Source: Chlorobiota bacterium
GTDB lineage: Bacteria > Bacteroidota > Bacteroidia > Bacteroidales > JAADGE01
Direction: 5' to 3'
Assembly (NCBI GenBank): GCA_013152535.1
Contig: JAADGE010000012.1
Span: forward strand, 1-64,000
DNA: 64,000 bases
Part shown: piece by piece, positions 8,141 to 16,784 of the stretch
Position numbering within the stretch: the first letter of the stretch is position 1
Layout of the letters: each line of letters begins with the position of its first letter
Notes under the pieces: model-generated
What the model was told of the DNA's origin: nothing
The model's input: the letters and a program-made list of their open reading frames with translations, nothing else
The model's database searches: none
Program-made: the position numbers and the translations under genes

Positions 8141-9057
8141 TAAAATGTTAAGTGTCTTTTTTTCTTGCTTTCATAAATATCATCAACGGTAACTAAAATT
8201 CCGGTTTCTTCAACATCTCCGAAATGAGTATTTATTGAAGTGCCGAAGCATCTCATAGTTTTTGATAAACTCATATACGAATTAATTAAGGGCGGAATAT
8301 TTTCTCCTCTTGCTCGGACTTCTTTTGACAATATTTTTTTATTCTCGTCAAAATCATGCCCTTCAAAATATTTTACCAATTCTTTTTCCGGATTAAAATA
8401 AGTCAACGGTTTAATCGGATAAACCAGGTGTTCATTATCTTTAAAATGATAATTCATAAAATACAATATCAAATCTCTGGCAAATTTTTCAAAATGTGTG
8501 TACATTGTAACTTTTCCGAATAAATATTTAACATTCGGATTAAGTTTAATTAATGCACCTAACCCGTCCCATAAATTGTCTAATGCAAATAAAGTTTTAC
8601 GACTTCCGTTGGTACTTTGTACTTCCGGTCTTACAAATGAACGACCCAGTTCAATGGTATAAGGCAAATATTCTTTAATAAATTTATTCGAAAATTCTAA
8701 TAAACCCTGCGTTGCAAGTTTCAAGCCCGAATGTTTATCAATAGGAATATTATTTAGGTTTATAAAACGGTAACCTCCGAGTATTTCGTTATCTTTTTGA
8801 TTCCAAACAATCAATTGATGATAAGGAATTTCTGCTGTATCATATTCATCAATATCTGCTTCTTTACCGGTTCCTCCTCCGGCATTTCTGAATGTATGCT
8901 CTCTTAATCTGCCGATTTCTTTCATTATATTCGGGGAATCATGTGCCGTACAAATATATATTTCATTATTACCGTAATTTGTATGACGCATAAATTTATC
9001 TTCTGTTAATTCAGATTTTAAAATACTTATATCTATCGGAGGAATTATGTCTTTCAT
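8140..9057 (-). CDS. glsB: GNAT-type glycine N-acyltransferase, GlsB-like
   Basis: A 305-aa acyltransferase of the OlsB/GNAT-related group. Visible signatures are EIGRLREHTFRNAGGGTGKEAD near residues 45-70, QLIVWNQKDNEILGGYRF, and IELGRSFVRPEVQ followed by LFALDNLWDGLGALI (about 140-180), which contact the acyl donor and shape the N-acyltransferase fold. In Bacteroides the homologue GlsB N-acylates glycine with 3-hydroxy fatty acid, the first step to glycine lipids. The gene follows the O-acyltransferase gene glsA, the pairing known from Bacteroides. It has its own -7 box at 9078-9085. The substrate (glycine versus serine or ornithine) is inferred from the phylum, not from the sequence. Confidence 0.8.
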   Translation of the reverse strand: MKDIIPPIDISILKSELTEDKFMRHTNYGNNEIYICTAHDSPNIMKEIGRLREHTFRNAGGGTGKEADIDEYDTAEIPYHQLIVWNQKDNEILGGYRFINLNNIPIDKHSGLKLATQGLLEFSNKFIKEYLPYTIELGRSFVRPEVQSTNGSRKTLFALDNLWDGLGALIKLNPNVKYLFGKVTMYTHFEKFARDLILYFMNYHFKDNEHLVYPIKPLTYFNPEKELVKYFEGHDFDENKKILSKEVRARGENIPPLINSYMSLSKTMRCFGTSINTHFGDVEETGILVTVDDIYESKKKRHLTF

Positions 9058-9077
9058 ACTTCAATTGTATTTGAATA

Positions 9078-9085
9078 CAAAGTTA
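9078..9085 (-). promoter_or_regulatory. -7 box for glsB
   Basis: The minus strand reads TAACTTTG, a match to TAnnTTTG, 21 bases before the glsB ATG. It suggests that glsB and the barrel gene can be transcribed separately from glsA. Confidence 0.5.
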
Positions 9086-9120
9086 AATAAAAAAATAATA
9101 AATTTACTTATTTATCTTTT

Positions 9121-9966
9121 CTAATATTTAAACTCTGTATTTATGTTGCCTGAAAGTTTATATACATGAATTTTTATTTTTTGAGCCCAATCGTATTCTT
9201 TAAATTTTGAATTTAATTCTTTATAAGAAATAGGTTTTCCGATTTTTATTTTATAGACGGCATTTCTCTGTTTTGTTAATTCTTGGGGAAGTAAAAACAT
9301 CTCTAAATTAGATTTGATGCCTAAAGCTTTTCTGATGTTTGCAAAATAATAATATTTGTTGCTTAAATTTCCTGATATATAAACGGGAATAATGTCTCTT
9401 TTATGTTTAATTGCCTGCCTTACAACTGATTTCTGCCATATCAAATCTCTTATCTCCCCTTTATTTCTTCTTGAAACATAGCCTGCAGGGAAAAAAATAA
9501 CAGGAGCATTCGATTCAAAAATTGTATTAATTTCTGTCAAATAATCACGAGGTGTAGTTCCGTATTTATTAACACCCATAAAAAATTCATTTAAATTTTT
9601 AACATTTAATAATAAATCATTTACCAAGGCTTTTGCCATTCCGTATTTAGAAAAACATGTATTAATAATGTACAAACCGTCAAAACTGCCTGCCGGATGG
9701 TTTGCCGCAAGAATAATTCTACTGCTGTCCGGAAAGTTTTCTTCTCCTTCAACTTCAGCTTTTACATTAAAATATTCAAACGACTTCCGTAAAAATTCAA
9801 TCCCTGTATATTGATTGTTTTTTTTGATGAAATCATTTAATTCATCCTGTCTGATGATTCTTTTTAAATAATGAATTATAAACTTTGGTAAACGCCTGTA
9901 AAGTTTCGGATTTTTATTTCTGATTACCTCATTGATGTCAATAAGTGATGTCTGAGAATGCTCCAT
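9121..9966 (-). CDS. glsA: Lysophospholipid-type acyltransferase, GlsA-like
   Basis: A 281-aa PlsC/LPLAT-family O-acyltransferase. Signatures are AANHPAGSFDG (catalytic His and Asp in the variant spacing of the OlsF/GlsA group) near residue 90, VIFFPAGYVSR near 160, and IIPVYISG near 200. In Bacteroides GlsA adds the second, ester-linked fatty acid to N-acyl glycine. The gene precedes glsB, supporting that role. I chose ATG 9966 over the in-frame TTG at 9996 because that TTG lies inside a TATTTTTG promoter box, and because MEHSQTSLIDINEVIRNKNP matches the usual family start. A general lysophosphatidate acyltransferase is the alternative. Confidence 0.8.
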   Translation of the reverse strand: MEHSQTSLIDINEVIRNKNPKLYRRLPKFIIHYLKRIIRQDELNDFIKKNNQYTGIEFLRKSFEYFNVKAEVEGEENFPDSSRIILAANHPAGSFDGLYIINTCFSKYGMAKALVNDLLLNVKNLNEFFMGVNKYGTTPRDYLTEINTIFESNAPVIFFPAGYVSRRNKGEIRDLIWQKSVVRQAIKHKRDIIPVYISGNLSNKYYYFANIRKALGIKSNLEMFLLPQELTKQRNAVYKIKIGKPISYKELNSKFKEYDWAQKIKIHVYKLSGNINTEFKY

Positions 9967-9993
9967 AAATCTATGTATAAAATACTTTTTATG

Positions 9994-10028
9994 CAAAAAT
10001 AATTAAAGCATAACGGCTTTCAAATTTA
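9994..10028 (-). promoter_or_regulatory. Two candidate -7 boxes for glsA
   Basis: On the minus strand TAAATTTG (10021-10028) and TATTTTTG (9994-10001) both match TAnnTTTG. They stand 55 and 28 bases before the ATG at 9966. Either or both could serve; the proximal one gives a short leader. Confidence 0.45.
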
Positions 10029-10133
10029 TTTTTTTATTAGTTTTTATAAACAGCTGTCTTTTAGTTAAATAGATTAATTTGCAGATTTCCAGGCATATAC
10101 ATTAATTGTTAATATGTATAAAAACTTTACTGG

Positions 10134-10168
10134 TGGTGCAAAGTGGTGTAATGTGTTGTAAAGTGGAA
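10134..10168 (+). promoter_or_regulatory. MraZ operator: four repeats at 10-bp spacing
   Basis: TGGTG, TGGTG, TGTTG and TGGAA start at 10134, 10144, 10154 and 10164, exactly one helical turn apart. This is the layout of known MraZ boxes (TGG-type repeats separated by five bases). The third and fourth repeats overlap the -33 region of the mraZ promoter, so MraZ binding should repress the whole division cluster. Confidence 0.85.
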
Positions 10169-10185
10169 ATTTTGCATTATATTTG
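10156..10185 (+). promoter_or_regulatory. mraZ / dcw cluster promoter
   Basis: TTG at 10156-10158 and TATATTTG at 10178-10185 fit the Bacteroidota -33 and -7 elements, with a 19-base spacer. The mraZ ATG follows 23 bases later. The promoter is embedded in the MraZ repeats. Confidence 0.75.
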
Positions 10186-10208
10186 TAATCTCTATTCTAA
10201 AATGAATT

Positions 10209-10670
10209 ATGGCAAGCTTTATAGGAGAATACACATCAAAAACAGATACTAAAGGAAGAATAACTTTTCCTTCCGGTTTAGTAAAGCAATTGCCTGAAGA
10301 GCAAACCGAAAAAATGGTGCTGAAAGCAGACATTTACAAAAAATGTTTGATTTTATATTCTATGGATGAATGGGAACGCCAAACAGCTTTAATTCAAGCA
10401 AAAACAAATTCGTTTAACCCGAAGCATGCTGTATTCATCAGAGAGTTCTATAAAGGAACGGCAGAAGTTAAATTAGATTCAAACAGCAGAATATTAATTC
10501 CGGCTAAATTAGCCGCGTATGCACAAATAGAAAAAGAAGTGTACTTGTTCGGTCAAAACCGGAAAATAGAAATTTGGGCAAAAGAGAAATATGAGAAAGA
10601 ACGTCTCAATGCCGAAGATTTTGCTGAACTTGCAAAGGAAATTATGGGTGGCGAATTACCCGAATTATAA
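10209..10670 (+). CDS. mraZ: Transcriptional regulator MraZ
   Basis: 153 aa with two AbrB/SpoVT-like swapped-hairpin halves: YTSKTDTKGRITFPSGLVKQL (about 8-28) and AEVKLDSNSRILIPAKLAAYA (about 84-105). MraZ forms ring-shaped oligomers and represses its own operon, which holds division and peptidoglycan genes. The target repeats are visible directly upstream (10134-10168). It is the first gene of the cluster, with 11 bases to rsmH. Confidence 0.95.
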   Translation: MASFIGEYTSKTDTKGRITFPSGLVKQLPEEQTEKMVLKADIYKKCLILYSMDEWERQTALIQAKTNSFNPKHAVFIREFYKGTAEVKLDSNSRILIPAKLAAYAQIEKEVYLFGQNRKIEIWAKEKYEKERLNAEDFAELAKEIMGGELPEL

Positions 10671-10681
10671 TAACAATATCA

Positions 10682-11602
10682 ATGCCTGAAAGTGAATATC
10701 ACATACCTGTTTTATTACATAAGTCTGTTGACGGCCTAAACATTAAGCCCGACGGAATATATGCCGATTTAACTTTCGGAGGCGGCGGACATGCCCAAGA
10801 AATATTAAAGCACTTAAAAAAAGGGAAATTATTTGCTTTTGATCAAGACGAAGATGTTACAAAAAGAGCCAATGAATTATATAAAGAATTTCCCGGAAAG
10901 TTTTTTTTCTTCAAGGCAAACTTTGAATATTTCTCGAACTTTCTGCATTATGCGGGATATAAAAGTATTGACGGCATTTTAGCCGATCTCGGAGTCTCAT
11001 CTCATCAATTTAACGATTCGGAAAGAGGATTTTCTTTTCGTTTTGACGGAATTCCGGATATGAGAATGAATCGCAAAGCAAAAAAATCGTCTGTTGATAT
11101 ATTAAACGAATATGAAGAAGAAGAATTAATTTCTATTTTCAGAACTTACGGAGAAATAAAAAGTGCAAAAAAATTATCTGCAGCAATCATTCATAAAAGA
11201 GAAATCAAAAAAATTGAAACCCTAAAACAATTAAATTCATTGATTGATGAAGTTATTAAAACACAAAAAAAAAATAAAATTTATGCCCAAATTTATCAGG
11301 CATTAAGAATTGAAACAAACAACGAAACCTATGTGTTGAAAAAAATGCTTTCTCAATCGGTAAATTGTCTTAATTCGGGAGGTCGGCTGGTTGTTTTAAG
11401 CTATCATTCTCTCGAAGACAGATTGGTTAAAAATTTTATTAAGTTCCATAATTTTGATGGTTTACAAAAAAAGGATATTTACGGTAATCCGGAAAAATAT
11501 TTCAAAGAAATAAACAAAAAAGTAATTGTTCCGGATGAAGAAGAGATTGAAAAAAACAATCGTTCAAGAAGTGCCAAACTCAGAATAGCAGAAAAAATAT
11601 AA
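10682..11602 (+). CDS. rsmH: 16S rRNA (cytosine-1402-N4)-methyltransferase
   Basis: Methylates N4 of C1402 in the 16S rRNA decoding centre using S-adenosylmethionine. The 306-aa protein contains the RsmH signatures HIPVLLHKSVDGLN (start), ADLTFGGGGHAQEIL (SAM loop, about 29-44), DGILADLGVSSHQFN, RGFSFRFDGIPDMRMN, YAQIYQALRIETNNE and LVVLSYHSLEDRLVK. Length is normal. It is the second dcw gene, its TAA lying two bases before the ftsL-like ATG. Confidence 0.97.
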   Translation: MPESEYHIPVLLHKSVDGLNIKPDGIYADLTFGGGGHAQEILKHLKKGKLFAFDQDEDVTKRANELYKEFPGKFFFFKANFEYFSNFLHYAGYKSIDGILADLGVSSHQFNDSERGFSFRFDGIPDMRMNRKAKKSSVDILNEYEEEELISIFRTYGEIKSAKKLSAAIIHKREIKKIETLKQLNSLIDEVIKTQKKNKIYAQIYQALRIETNNETYVLKKMLSQSVNCLNSGGRLVVLSYHSLEDRLVKNFIKFHNFDGLQKKDIYGNPEKYFKEINKKVIVPDEEEIEKNNRSRSAKLRIAEKI

Positions 11603-11604
11603 TA

Positions 11605-11931
11605 ATGTCAGAAAAAAGAAATATTATAAAAAATATTCTTACGGGAAATTGGTTAGGCAAAGGAATTAAAACCGCAAATATGTATTTTATTATGTTTATT
11701 ATGTTCCTCACAGTACTATTGATTTATAACAGATACAGAGCAGAAGAGTTAATTGTTAAAAAAAGTAAATTAAAAAATGAAGTCGAAATTTTACATTCAA
11801 AATACACAAAATCAAATACAAAATTAATGACCTCAGCAACCGAGAGGCAAATTGCAAAAGATACGGTAATAATTTCTGACGGTTTAAAATTACCGAAAAA
11901 ACCATTGCCTCAAATCATTATAGAAAAATAA
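11605..11931 (+). CDS. ftsL: FtsL-like cell division protein
   Basis: A 108-aa bitopic membrane protein: a short basic cytoplasmic tail, one membrane segment (about 25-43) and a short extracytoplasmic coiled-coil-like region (AEELIVKKSKLKNEVEILHSKY region). This topology, size and position between rsmH and the penicillin-binding protein match the FtsL-like proteins of Bacteroidota, which join FtsQ and DivIC partners at the division site. Sequence similarity in this family is weak, so the assignment rests on position and topology. Confidence 0.8.
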   Translation: MSEKRNIIKNILTGNWLGKGIKTANMYFIMFIMFLTVLLIYNRYRAEELIVKKSKLKNEVEILHSKYTKSNTKLMTSATERQIAKDTVIISDGLKLPKKPLPQIIIEK

Positions 11932-11937
11932 ATTAGT

Positions 11938-14073
11938 TTGACCAAAAACAGCACACATATCGGCAAGAGAAAAATTATATTCAGAATGGGTATAATTTAC
12001 CTGTTTATAATGGGTTTTGCTATATACCTGACAGCTAAACTCGTTGTTGTTATGTTTGTGAAAAATGATGTTTGGCAAAATCGCATCAACCACATAGCAA
12101 TTGACTTAAGAGAGTCAAAACCGGAAAGAGGAAATATCTATGATGAATCCGGAAAGATATTAGCTTCTTCAATCAATTATTATGATGTTTTTATGGATAC
12201 TGATGCCGGTGGATTAAGTGATAAAATTTTTTCAGATAATATTGATTCACTCGCAATTTGTTTATCCGGTTTTTTTAAAGATAAATCAAAAAATGCCTAT
12301 AAAAGAAAGTTGATTAATGCTCGAAAAAAGAAAATCAGGTATCTTAAAATTGCCGAAAATTTAACATATGATGAATTTGTTACCGTAAAAAACTTTCCGC
12401 TTTTCAGACTGTCGTCGAATAAAGGCGGTTTTATCAGCAAACGAATTACAAAACGTAAAAGACCTTTCGGCGAATTAATGCGACGTACAATCGGATTTTT
12501 AGGAGAAGATAAACAAACCGGTATTATTCAAGGCAAAGCCGGCATCGAATTTTCTTATAATCGTGAACTCGGAGGAAGAGCAGGAAAATATTATATGCAA
12601 AAAATCGGCGGCGGTAATTGGCGAAAAATCAAAGACGGTGAAATCGTAAAAACAGAAGACGGTTTAGATGTGAAAACAACTATTGATATTGACCTGCAAG
12701 ATTATGCGGATAACATTTTAAGAAAGCAATTAATGAAGCTGGAAGCCGATTACGGCTCTGTCATTGTTATGGAAGTAAAAACCGGTTATATCAAAGCAAT
12801 TGTAAATTTAAAACGTTATGATAATAACAGTTTCTCTGAAATTTTCAATTATGCCGTAGGTGAAAATTTAGCACCCGGATCAACTTTTAAACTGCCGGTT
12901 CTTATGGCCGCTCTCGAAGACGGGTATGTTGATTTAGATGACATTGTAGATACCGGAAACGGTCATATTATGTATCACGGTGTTGCTGTTGATGATGCAG
13001 GCTTCGAAAGTTATGGCAAAATACCTGTATATCAGGTGTTTGCAAAATCCTCCAATGTCGGAATGCTGAAAATAATTGATAATAATTATGTTAAGAAGGG
13101 CAGATTTAATCGTTTTTTAGAACAGTTAAATGCTCTCGGAATCACCGATATTTCCGGAGTTGATATTTTCGGCGAACATAAACCTGAAATTAATTCTCCC
13201 GAAAGTAAATCTTGGGCACCGTCTTCTCCAGGTATGATTGCTCATGGTTATGAAGTAAAAATATCACCTTTGCAAATTCTTACTTTTTATAACTCTGTTG
13301 CAAATAATGGTGTAAGGGTAAAACCTCGAATCGTAAAAAGTTTGGAAAAAGACGGAATCACAGTAAAAGAATTTAAACCGGAAATTTCAAATTCAATGAT
13401 TTGTTCAAAATCAACATTAAAAAAAGCACAAAAAATTTTACGAGATGTTGTTACTATAGGAACAGCTAAAGCCATAAATAATGATAAATACAAAATTTCA
13501 GGCAAAACCGGAACAACACAATATTACGACATAAAACAACACAAACATATTAACCAATATCGCGGCTCATTTGTAGGATATTTTCCTTCAGACAATCCTA
13601 AATATTCAATTATTGTTGAAATTAATAAACCAAAAACACAGTATTACGGTGCACAAGCTGCCGCACCGGTTTTTAAAAAAATTGCCGATAAGATTTTTTC
13701 ACGCGACAGAGACATTAATCCGCCCGAAGAAGAAATTACTCCCGACAGTTTAAAAATTCCGAGTTTTAAAATTGCTGCTGCCGATGATATTAAATATATC
13801 CTTAAAACACTGGATTACAAAACAGAAACTTTTGAAGATAACAAATGGCTTTCGGTAAAAACAGATAAACACAATTTAAAAGCAGAATCGACGAAAATGA
13901 CCGAAAAATTTGTTCCGAACGTAAAAAATACCGGTGCAAAAGATGCTGTATTTATTCTCGAAAATTTGGGTCTTAATGTGAGTATAAAAGGCAGAGGCAG
14001 AGTTGTTTATCAATCATTAAAATCGGGAACAGAAATTAAAAAAGGAACAAAAATTAATTTAGTATTAAACTAA
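11938..14073 (+). CDS. ftsI: Division-specific penicillin-binding protein with PASTA domain
   Basis: Septal peptidoglycan transpeptidase (class B PBP, PBP3). The 711-aa protein has one N-terminal membrane anchor (about 15-40), a dimerisation region containing RGNIYDESGKILA, and a transpeptidase domain. That domain carries the active-site Ser315 in STFK (315-318), SSN (371-373) and KTG (523-525), and a PASTA domain occupies about 655-711. PASTA on FtsI is common in Bacteroidota. The frame opens with a TTG at 11938; ATG at 11989 would remove the basic cytoplasmic tail, so I prefer TTG. Its stop abuts the murE ATG. Confidence 0.95.
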   Translation: MTKNSTHIGKRKIIFRMGIIYLFIMGFAIYLTAKLVVVMFVKNDVWQNRINHIAIDLRESKPERGNIYDESGKILASSINYYDVFMDTDAGGLSDKIFSDNIDSLAICLSGFFKDKSKNAYKRKLINARKKKIRYLKIAENLTYDEFVTVKNFPLFRLSSNKGGFISKRITKRKRPFGELMRRTIGFLGEDKQTGIIQGKAGIEFSYNRELGGRAGKYYMQKIGGGNWRKIKDGEIVKTEDGLDVKTTIDIDLQDYADNILRKQLMKLEADYGSVIVMEVKTGYIKAIVNLKRYDNNSFSEIFNYAVGENLAPGSTFKLPVLMAALEDGYVDLDDIVDTGNGHIMYHGVAVDDAGFESYGKIPVYQVFAKSSNVGMLKIIDNNYVKKGRFNRFLEQLNALGITDISGVDIFGEHKPEINSPESKSWAPSSPGMIAHGYEVKISPLQILTFYNSVANNGVRVKPRIVKSLEKDGITVKEFKPEISNSMICSKSTLKKAQKILRDVVTIGTAKAINNDKYKISGKTGTTQYYDIKQHKHINQYRGSFVGYFPSDNPKYSIIVEINKPKTQYYGAQAAAPVFKKIADKIFSRDRDINPPEEEITPDSLKIPSFKIAAADDIKYILKTLDYKTETFEDNKWLSVKTDKHNLKAESTKMTEKFVPNVKNTGAKDAVFILENLGLNVSIKGRGRVVYQSLKSGTEIKKGTKINLVLN

Positions 14074-15528
14074 ATGGCAAAAACCTTAAAACATATCATT
14101 AAAAATACTTATGCAGTATTAATTTCGGGTTCGCTTGATACAAAAATTTCGGGTATCAGCTTCGATTCTCGCAGAACCGAAAAAGGAGATTTGTTTGTTG
14201 CCGTTAAAGGAACTAATTCAGACGGTCATTTATTTATCGAAAAAGCTGTTAAAAACGGAGCTGTTGCCGTTCTGGCGGAACATACCGAAAATATTGACTA
14301 TACGGTTACAATTCTGCAATCACAAAATACATCAAAAGCACTCGCACATATTGCCTCTGAATTTTACGACAATCCTTCCGAAAAAATTAAACTGGTAGGG
14401 ATTATCGGTACAAACGGGAAAACCACAACCGCAACTTTGCTGTATCACTATTTTCGAAATGCCGGTTATAAAGTAGGTTTGATTTCAACCGTAAAAAATT
14501 ATATTAACGAAACGGAAATTGATGCAAATTACACTACTCCCGATGCCGTAACTTTTAATAAACTGCTGAAACAAATGACAAATGCCGGTTGTGAATATTG
14601 CTTTGCGGAAATCAGTTCTCACGCCATTCATCAAAACAGAACGGCAGCTCTGCAATTTACCGGCGGTATTTTCACAAACATTACGCACGACCATTTGGAC
14701 TATCACAAAACATTTGCAGAATATCTGAAAGTGAAAAAGAAATTCTTTGACAATCTTCCTGAATCGGCATTTTCACTGGTCAACATTGACGATAAAAACG
14801 GAAATGTAATGCTTCAAAATACGAAATCCGAAAAACACACTTACGCATTAAAAAGTTTTGCCGATTTCAAAGGAAAAATTCTCGAACTTCATTTCGACGG
14901 AACGTTTATGTCAATTAACGAAACAGAACTTTGGACTTTACTCATCGGAAAATTTAACGCTTACAACATTACGGCAGTTTATGCAAGTGCCGTTCTTTTA
15001 AATCAAAATCCGGAAAATGTATTAAGAATTTTAAGCAATTTGAAACCTGTTAAAGGTCGTTTCGAAACCGTAAAAATTAATAACATTACGGCAATCATTG
15101 ATTATGCACACACACCTGATGCTCTGGATAATGTACTGAAAACAATAAACGAAATCAAAAAAGAAAATCAAAATTTAATTACAATTGCAGGTGCCGGAGG
15201 AAATCGCGATAAAACCAAGCGTCCGCTTATGGCAAAAATAGCCATGGCAGGAAGCAATAAGCTAATATTAACATCCGATAATCCGAGAGATGAAAATCCG
15301 GAACAAATTATTAAAGACATGCTTGACGGAATTGAAAAAACCGACAGAAAAAATGTATTAAAAATTACCGACAGAAAAGAAGCAATAAAAGTTGCCTCGG
15401 CACTGGCTCAACAAAATGACATTATTTTAATTGCCGGAAAAGGACACGAAGATTATCAAATTATCAAAGGAGAAAAATATCATTTTGACGATAAAGAAAT
15501 AATAACCGAAATTTTAAATGATTTATAA
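14074..15528 (+). CDS. murE: UDP-MurNAc-L-Ala-D-Glu ligase, meso-DAP adding
   Basis: Adds the third stem-peptide residue to UDP-MurNAc-dipeptide with ATP in the cytoplasm. The 484-aa protein has the three Mur-ligase domains: an N-terminal UDP-binding part with ISFDSRRTEKGDLFVA, the ATP loop GTNGKTTT (112-119), and a C-terminal domain with DNPRDENP (402-409). DNPR is the motif of ligases that use meso-diaminopimelate, so this organism should have DAP-type peptidoglycan. There is no spacer from ftsI; mraY follows after 18 bases. Confidence 0.96.
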   Translation: MAKTLKHIIKNTYAVLISGSLDTKISGISFDSRRTEKGDLFVAVKGTNSDGHLFIEKAVKNGAVAVLAEHTENIDYTVTILQSQNTSKALAHIASEFYDNPSEKIKLVGIIGTNGKTTTATLLYHYFRNAGYKVGLISTVKNYINETEIDANYTTPDAVTFNKLLKQMTNAGCEYCFAEISSHAIHQNRTAALQFTGGIFTNITHDHLDYHKTFAEYLKVKKKFFDNLPESAFSLVNIDDKNGNVMLQNTKSEKHTYALKSFADFKGKILELHFDGTFMSINETELWTLLIGKFNAYNITAVYASAVLLNQNPENVLRILSNLKPVKGRFETVKINNITAIIDYAHTPDALDNVLKTINEIKKENQNLITIAGAGGNRDKTKRPLMAKIAMAGSNKLILTSDNPRDENPEQIIKDMLDGIEKTDRKNVLKITDRKEAIKVASALAQQNDIILIAGKGHEDYQIIKGEKYHFDDKEIITEILNDL

Positions 15529-15546
15529 ATAAAAAGCTGAAAATTA

Positions 15547-16773
15547 ATGTTTTACTACTTGTTTGAATATCTTGATAAAATTGATTTTGCGGGTGCCGGA
15601 CTGTTTCATTACTTATCTTTCAGAGCTGCACTGGCAGCAATAACCTCTTTGATTGTGTCAATGATATTCGGTAAAAAAATTATTCGTTTCCTTCAAAAAA
15701 AACAAATCGGTGAAGTTGTGAGAGATTTAGGTTTAGAAGGACAATACGAAAAAAAAGGTACTCCGACAATGGGTGGTATCATCATTATTGCAGCTATTCT
15801 GATTCCGGTTCTTTTATTTGCAAAAGTAGGAAATATATACATCATTTTAATGATAATAACAACCGTTTGGATGGGCATTATCGGTTTTATTGATGACTAC
15901 ATTAAAACATTCAAAAAAAATAAAGCCGGTTTATCCGGAAAATGGAAAATTTTCGGTCAGGTTACTTTGGGCTTAATTGTCGGCTTAACATTTTATTTCA
16001 GCGACGATATTCAAATTCGTGAGCATCCTGTAATGTCCGAATTAAATAATCCGATTGTTGAAGTTAATCAAAACCGGTATTCACAATCGGAAAAACCCTT
16101 AAAAACAACCATACCCTTTGTTAAAAATAATGAATTCGACTATAAAGAAATGGTCAGTTTTATGGGCGAAAATTCCGAAATTGCAGCATGGATTGTATTC
16201 GTTGTTTTAGTAATTATCATTATTACGGCTGTATCCAACGGAGCAAATATGACCGACGGATTAGACGGTCTTGCTACCGGAATATCCTCCATTATCGGTG
16301 CGGCACTTGCCGTTTTCGCCTATGTTTCGGGTAACTTAATATTTGCCGATTATCTTAATATAATGTATATCCCTAATATCGGTGAGTTGGTTGTTTTTGC
16401 AGCTGCATTTATGGGTGCAACCATCGGATTTTTATGGTATAACTCCTATCCGGCACAAGTATTTATGGGCGATACCGGAAGTTTAACAATCGGAGGTATC
16501 ATTGCGGTTTTTGCCGTTATTGTCAGAAAAGAATTGCTAATTCCTCTGTTGGCAGGAATTTTTTTAATAGAAAATTTATCCGTTATAATGCAAGTTGCAT
16601 GGTTCAAATACACAAGAAAAAAATACGGCAAAGGCAGACGCATTTTTTTAATGGCACCTCTGCATCATCATTTTCAGAAAAAAGGTTTGCCGGAATCTAA
16701 AATCGTTTCGCGTTTTTGGATTGTCGGAATTTTATTAGCAATACTTACAATTATTACACTTAAAATCAGATAA
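15547..16773 (+). CDS. mraY: Phospho-MurNAc-pentapeptide transferase
   Basis: Integral membrane enzyme that transfers phospho-MurNAc-pentapeptide to undecaprenyl phosphate, forming lipid I. The 408-aa protein has about ten membrane segments and the family signatures [34 protein letters not shown] (catalytic Asp pair), [27 protein letters not shown] and [14 protein letters not shown]. An extra periplasmic-side loop of about 50 residues (near 150-205) makes it longer than the E. coli enzyme, as is usual in Bacteroidota. murD follows after 11 bases. Confidence 0.97.
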   Translation: MFYYLFEYLDKIDFAGAGLFHYLSFRAALAAITSLIVSMIFGKKIIRFLQKKQIGEVVRDLGLEGQYEKKGTPTMGGIIIIAAILIPVLLFAKVGNIYIILMIITTVWMGIIGFIDDYIKTFKKNKAGLSGKWKIFGQVTLGLIVGLTFYFSDDIQIREHPVMSELNNPIVEVNQNRYSQSEKPLKTTIPFVKNNEFDYKEMVSFMGENSEIAAWIVFVVLVIIIITAVSNGANMTDGLDGLATGISSIIGAALAVFAYVSGNLIFADYLNIMYIPNIGELVVFAAAFMGATIGFLWYNSYPAQVFMGDTGSLTIGGIIAVFAVIVRKELLIPLLAGIFLIENLSVIMQVAWFKYTRKKYGKGRRIFLMAPLHHHFQKKGLPESKIVSRFWIVGILLAILTIITLKIR

Positions 16774-16784
16774 TTAATTCTTAA

